Assembly: GCF_019711315.1 (NCBI RefSeq) | Contig: NZ_CP081294.1 | Span: forward strand, 2,294,001-2,358,000 | Direction: 5' to 3' | Length of the DNA: 64,000 bases | Source of the DNA: Qipengyuania gelatinilytica | GTDB taxonomy: Bacteria; Pseudomonadota; Alphaproteobacteria; Sphingomonadales; Sphingomonadaceae | Program-made: the position numbers and the translations under genes | Part shown: positions 63,020-64,000 of the stretch, one piece after another | Numbering within the stretch: the stretch's first letter is position 1 | Layout: every line of letters begins with the position of its first letter | The notes under the pieces: generated by a model | Told to the model about the DNA's origin: nothing | The model's input: only the letters and a program-made list of their open reading frames with translations | The model's database searches: none

Positions 63020-63928
63020 ATGGACGTCTACCTGCCCATCGCGAACCTCTCGGTAAACGGTCTCTGGATCGTTGCCCTCGGTGCGCTGACCGGCGTCCTG
63101 TCGGGCCTGTTCGGCGTCGGCGGCGGGTTCCTGACCACGCCGCTGCTGATCTTCTACGGCATTCCGCCGACCGTCGCGGCCGCATCCGCTTCGACGCAGG
63201 TCACCGGTGCGAGTGTCTCGGGTGTTCTTGCGCATGGCAAGCGCAAGGGGGTCGATTACCGCATGGGCGCCGTCATGGTTGGCGGCGGTATCATCGGTGC
63301 AGGCATCGGCGCGCTGCTGTTCCGTTTCTTCCGCGCGATCGGCCAGATCGATGTGGTCATCAATGCGCTCTATGTCGTGCTGCTCGGGTCGATCGGCATA
63401 TTGATGGCGCGCGAATCATGGCAATTGCTGCGCAAGTCGAGCGGCACGAAACAGGCGGCGCGCAGGCGGCATCACCCGCTGGTTGCGAACCTGCCGTGGC
63501 GCTGGCGGTTCTACGGCTCGGGCCTGTATATTTCCCCGCTCGCGCCGCTGATCGTCGGCGTCGCCGTGGGAATCCTGACCATGCTCATGGGTGTGGGCGG
63601 CGGCTTTATCCTCGTGCCGGCCATGCTCTACATCCTCGGGATGAGCGCCAATGTCGTCGTCGGCACCAGCCTGTTCAACATCCTGTTCGTCACCATCGCC
63701 ACCACGGTCATGCATTCGCTGACGACGCGCGCGGTCGACATTGTCCTCGTTGCGCTGCTCCTGATCGGGTCGGTTACCGGTGCGCAGTTCGGTTCACAGC
63801 TTGCGGTCAAGGCGAAGCCGGAGGTCCTCCGTCTGGTCCTAGCCAGCATCGTGCTGCTGATCGCCTTCCGCATGTTCCTCGGACTGTTCTACCAGCCCGA
63901 TGAAATCTACACGATCTATCCGCTGTGA
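63020..63928 (+). CDS. TauE/SafE-type sulfite/organosulfonate exporter family (TSUP)
   Basis: 302 residues with about 8 helices and two TauE/SafE-typical repeats, SGLFGVGGGFLTTPLL near 30-45 and MLMGVGGGFILVPAML near 200. The protein exports sulfite or related anions, though the substrate is not proven. ATG 63020 begins the normal sequence. The TGA overlaps the GTG of the following gene (63925-63928), which looks like the TIGR02186 gene that often accompanies TSUP in alphaproteobacteria. Confidence 0.9.
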   Translation: MDVYLPIANLSVNGLWIVALGALTGVLSGLFGVGGGFLTTPLLIFYGIPPTVAAASASTQVTGASVSGVLAHGKRKGVDYRMGAVMVGGGIIGAGIGALLFRFFRAIGQIDVVINALYVVLLGSIGILMARESWQLLRKSSGTKQAARRRHHPLVANLPWRWRFYGSGLYISPLAPLIVGVAVGILTMLMGVGGGFILVPAMLYILGMSANVVVGTSLFNILFVTIATTVMHSLTTRAVDIVLVALLLIGSVTGAQFGSQLAVKAKPEVLRLVLASIVLLIAFRMFLGLFYQPDEIYTIYPL

Positions 63929-64000
63929 GGGCGCTGCTGCTCCTGTTCGCCGCGCTGATGCTCAGCGGCCAGCGCGATCCGGTCCTCGTGCCGGAGGTTT
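63925..64000 (+). CDS. N-terminus of a TIGR02186-like membrane protein (truncated by window edge)
   Basis: Only 25 codons are visible from GTG 63925: MRALLLLFAALMLSGQRDPV and LVPEV, a signal peptide and the start of a mature chain. This matches the start of TIGR02186 (Alph_Pro_TM) proteins that follow TauE/SafE genes. The identification rests on position and 25 residues and is tentative. Confidence 0.5.
   Translation, partial: MRALLLLFAALMLSGQRDPVLVPEV

Overview
The window is high-GC, densely packed bacterial chromosome and reads as an alphaproteobacterium of the Sphingomonadales, most likely Erythrobacteraceae (Erythrobacter/Qipengyuania-like). The pointers are an Entner-Doudoroff operon (zwf-edd-glk-eda) resembling the glf-zwf-edd-glk order known from Zymomonas, a ChpT-type phosphotransferase (CckA-ChpT-CtrA pathway), HWE-kinase signalling with EcfG-type promoters, a LOV photosensor, TonB-dependent receptors, DUF3297, and SPOR/TPR proteins beside an orphan ParA. 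I see no prophage, insertion sequence, integrase or CRISPR array. All genes look chromosomal, and no gene-free stretch exceeds 300 bases.

Layout. 1-5070: end of an unknown gene, then the sugar-catabolic operon. 5153-8524: transglutaminase-like protein, a 120-bp element with an 11-codon Trp-containing ORF, and a CHASE2-GGDEF-EAL protein. 8771-12600: rimO, DUF1761, two tandem small secreted paralogues, and a K+ channel. 12644-17857: surE, serS, and a TonB receptor divergent from a TetR regulator. 17866-22893: stress and light signalling (EcfG-type promoter with a small membrane protein, LOV protein, CheB-CheR-PAS-HWE kinase, single-domain response regulator with its own EcfG-type promoter, tRNA-Val). 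22965-27210: sppA, then pyrB with a dihydroorotase-like pseudoenzyme. 27286-31317: two SPOR-domain proteins flanking RHH and ParA genes. 31351-33726: DUF418, then bfd-bfr iron storage with Fur-like dyads. 33858-38619: TPR protein, DUF2721, der, DUF3297, and two small Pro/acidic proteins under an EcfG-type promoter. 38771-46471: tRNA-Leu, trigger factor with a Lys/Ala tail, a Na+/H+ antiporter, a TonB receptor, clpP and clpX. 46644-49519: fasciclin protein, anti-sigma, ECF sigma and a CDF metal exporter. 49702-54947: mtgA, rpoH, rluD, a JAMM peptidase, chpT, an amidase and a TonB-C-like protein. 54987-61133: rnpB RNA, membrane protein, ugd, phosphatase, TorF-like porin, glyoxalase I, nhaA. 61221-64000: NfrB-like glycosyltransferase with a small partner, a TauE/SafE transporter and the start of a TIGR02186-like gene.

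How the genes work together. The clearest theme is envelope and stress regulation. A LOV protein with an intact photoactive Cys lies 25 bp upstream of a giant CheB/CheR/HWE kinase, and a REC-only regulator reads convergently behind it under a perfect EcfG-type promoter (GGAAC-N17-CGTT). Two further EcfG-type promoters drive a small glycine-rich membrane protein and a pair of small acidic/proline-rich proteins. A second circuit is an ECF sigma/RskA-like anti-sigma pair ending in a fasciclin gene whose leader can fold to hide its ribosome-binding site. Three genes lack a usable ATG/GTG/TTG start, yet each has a strong Shine-Dalgarno followed by an in-frame ATC.

Limits. All calls come from reading the sequence and recognising families. 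No database search, alignment or folding program was run, so start sites, regulatory sites and RNA structures are proposals.
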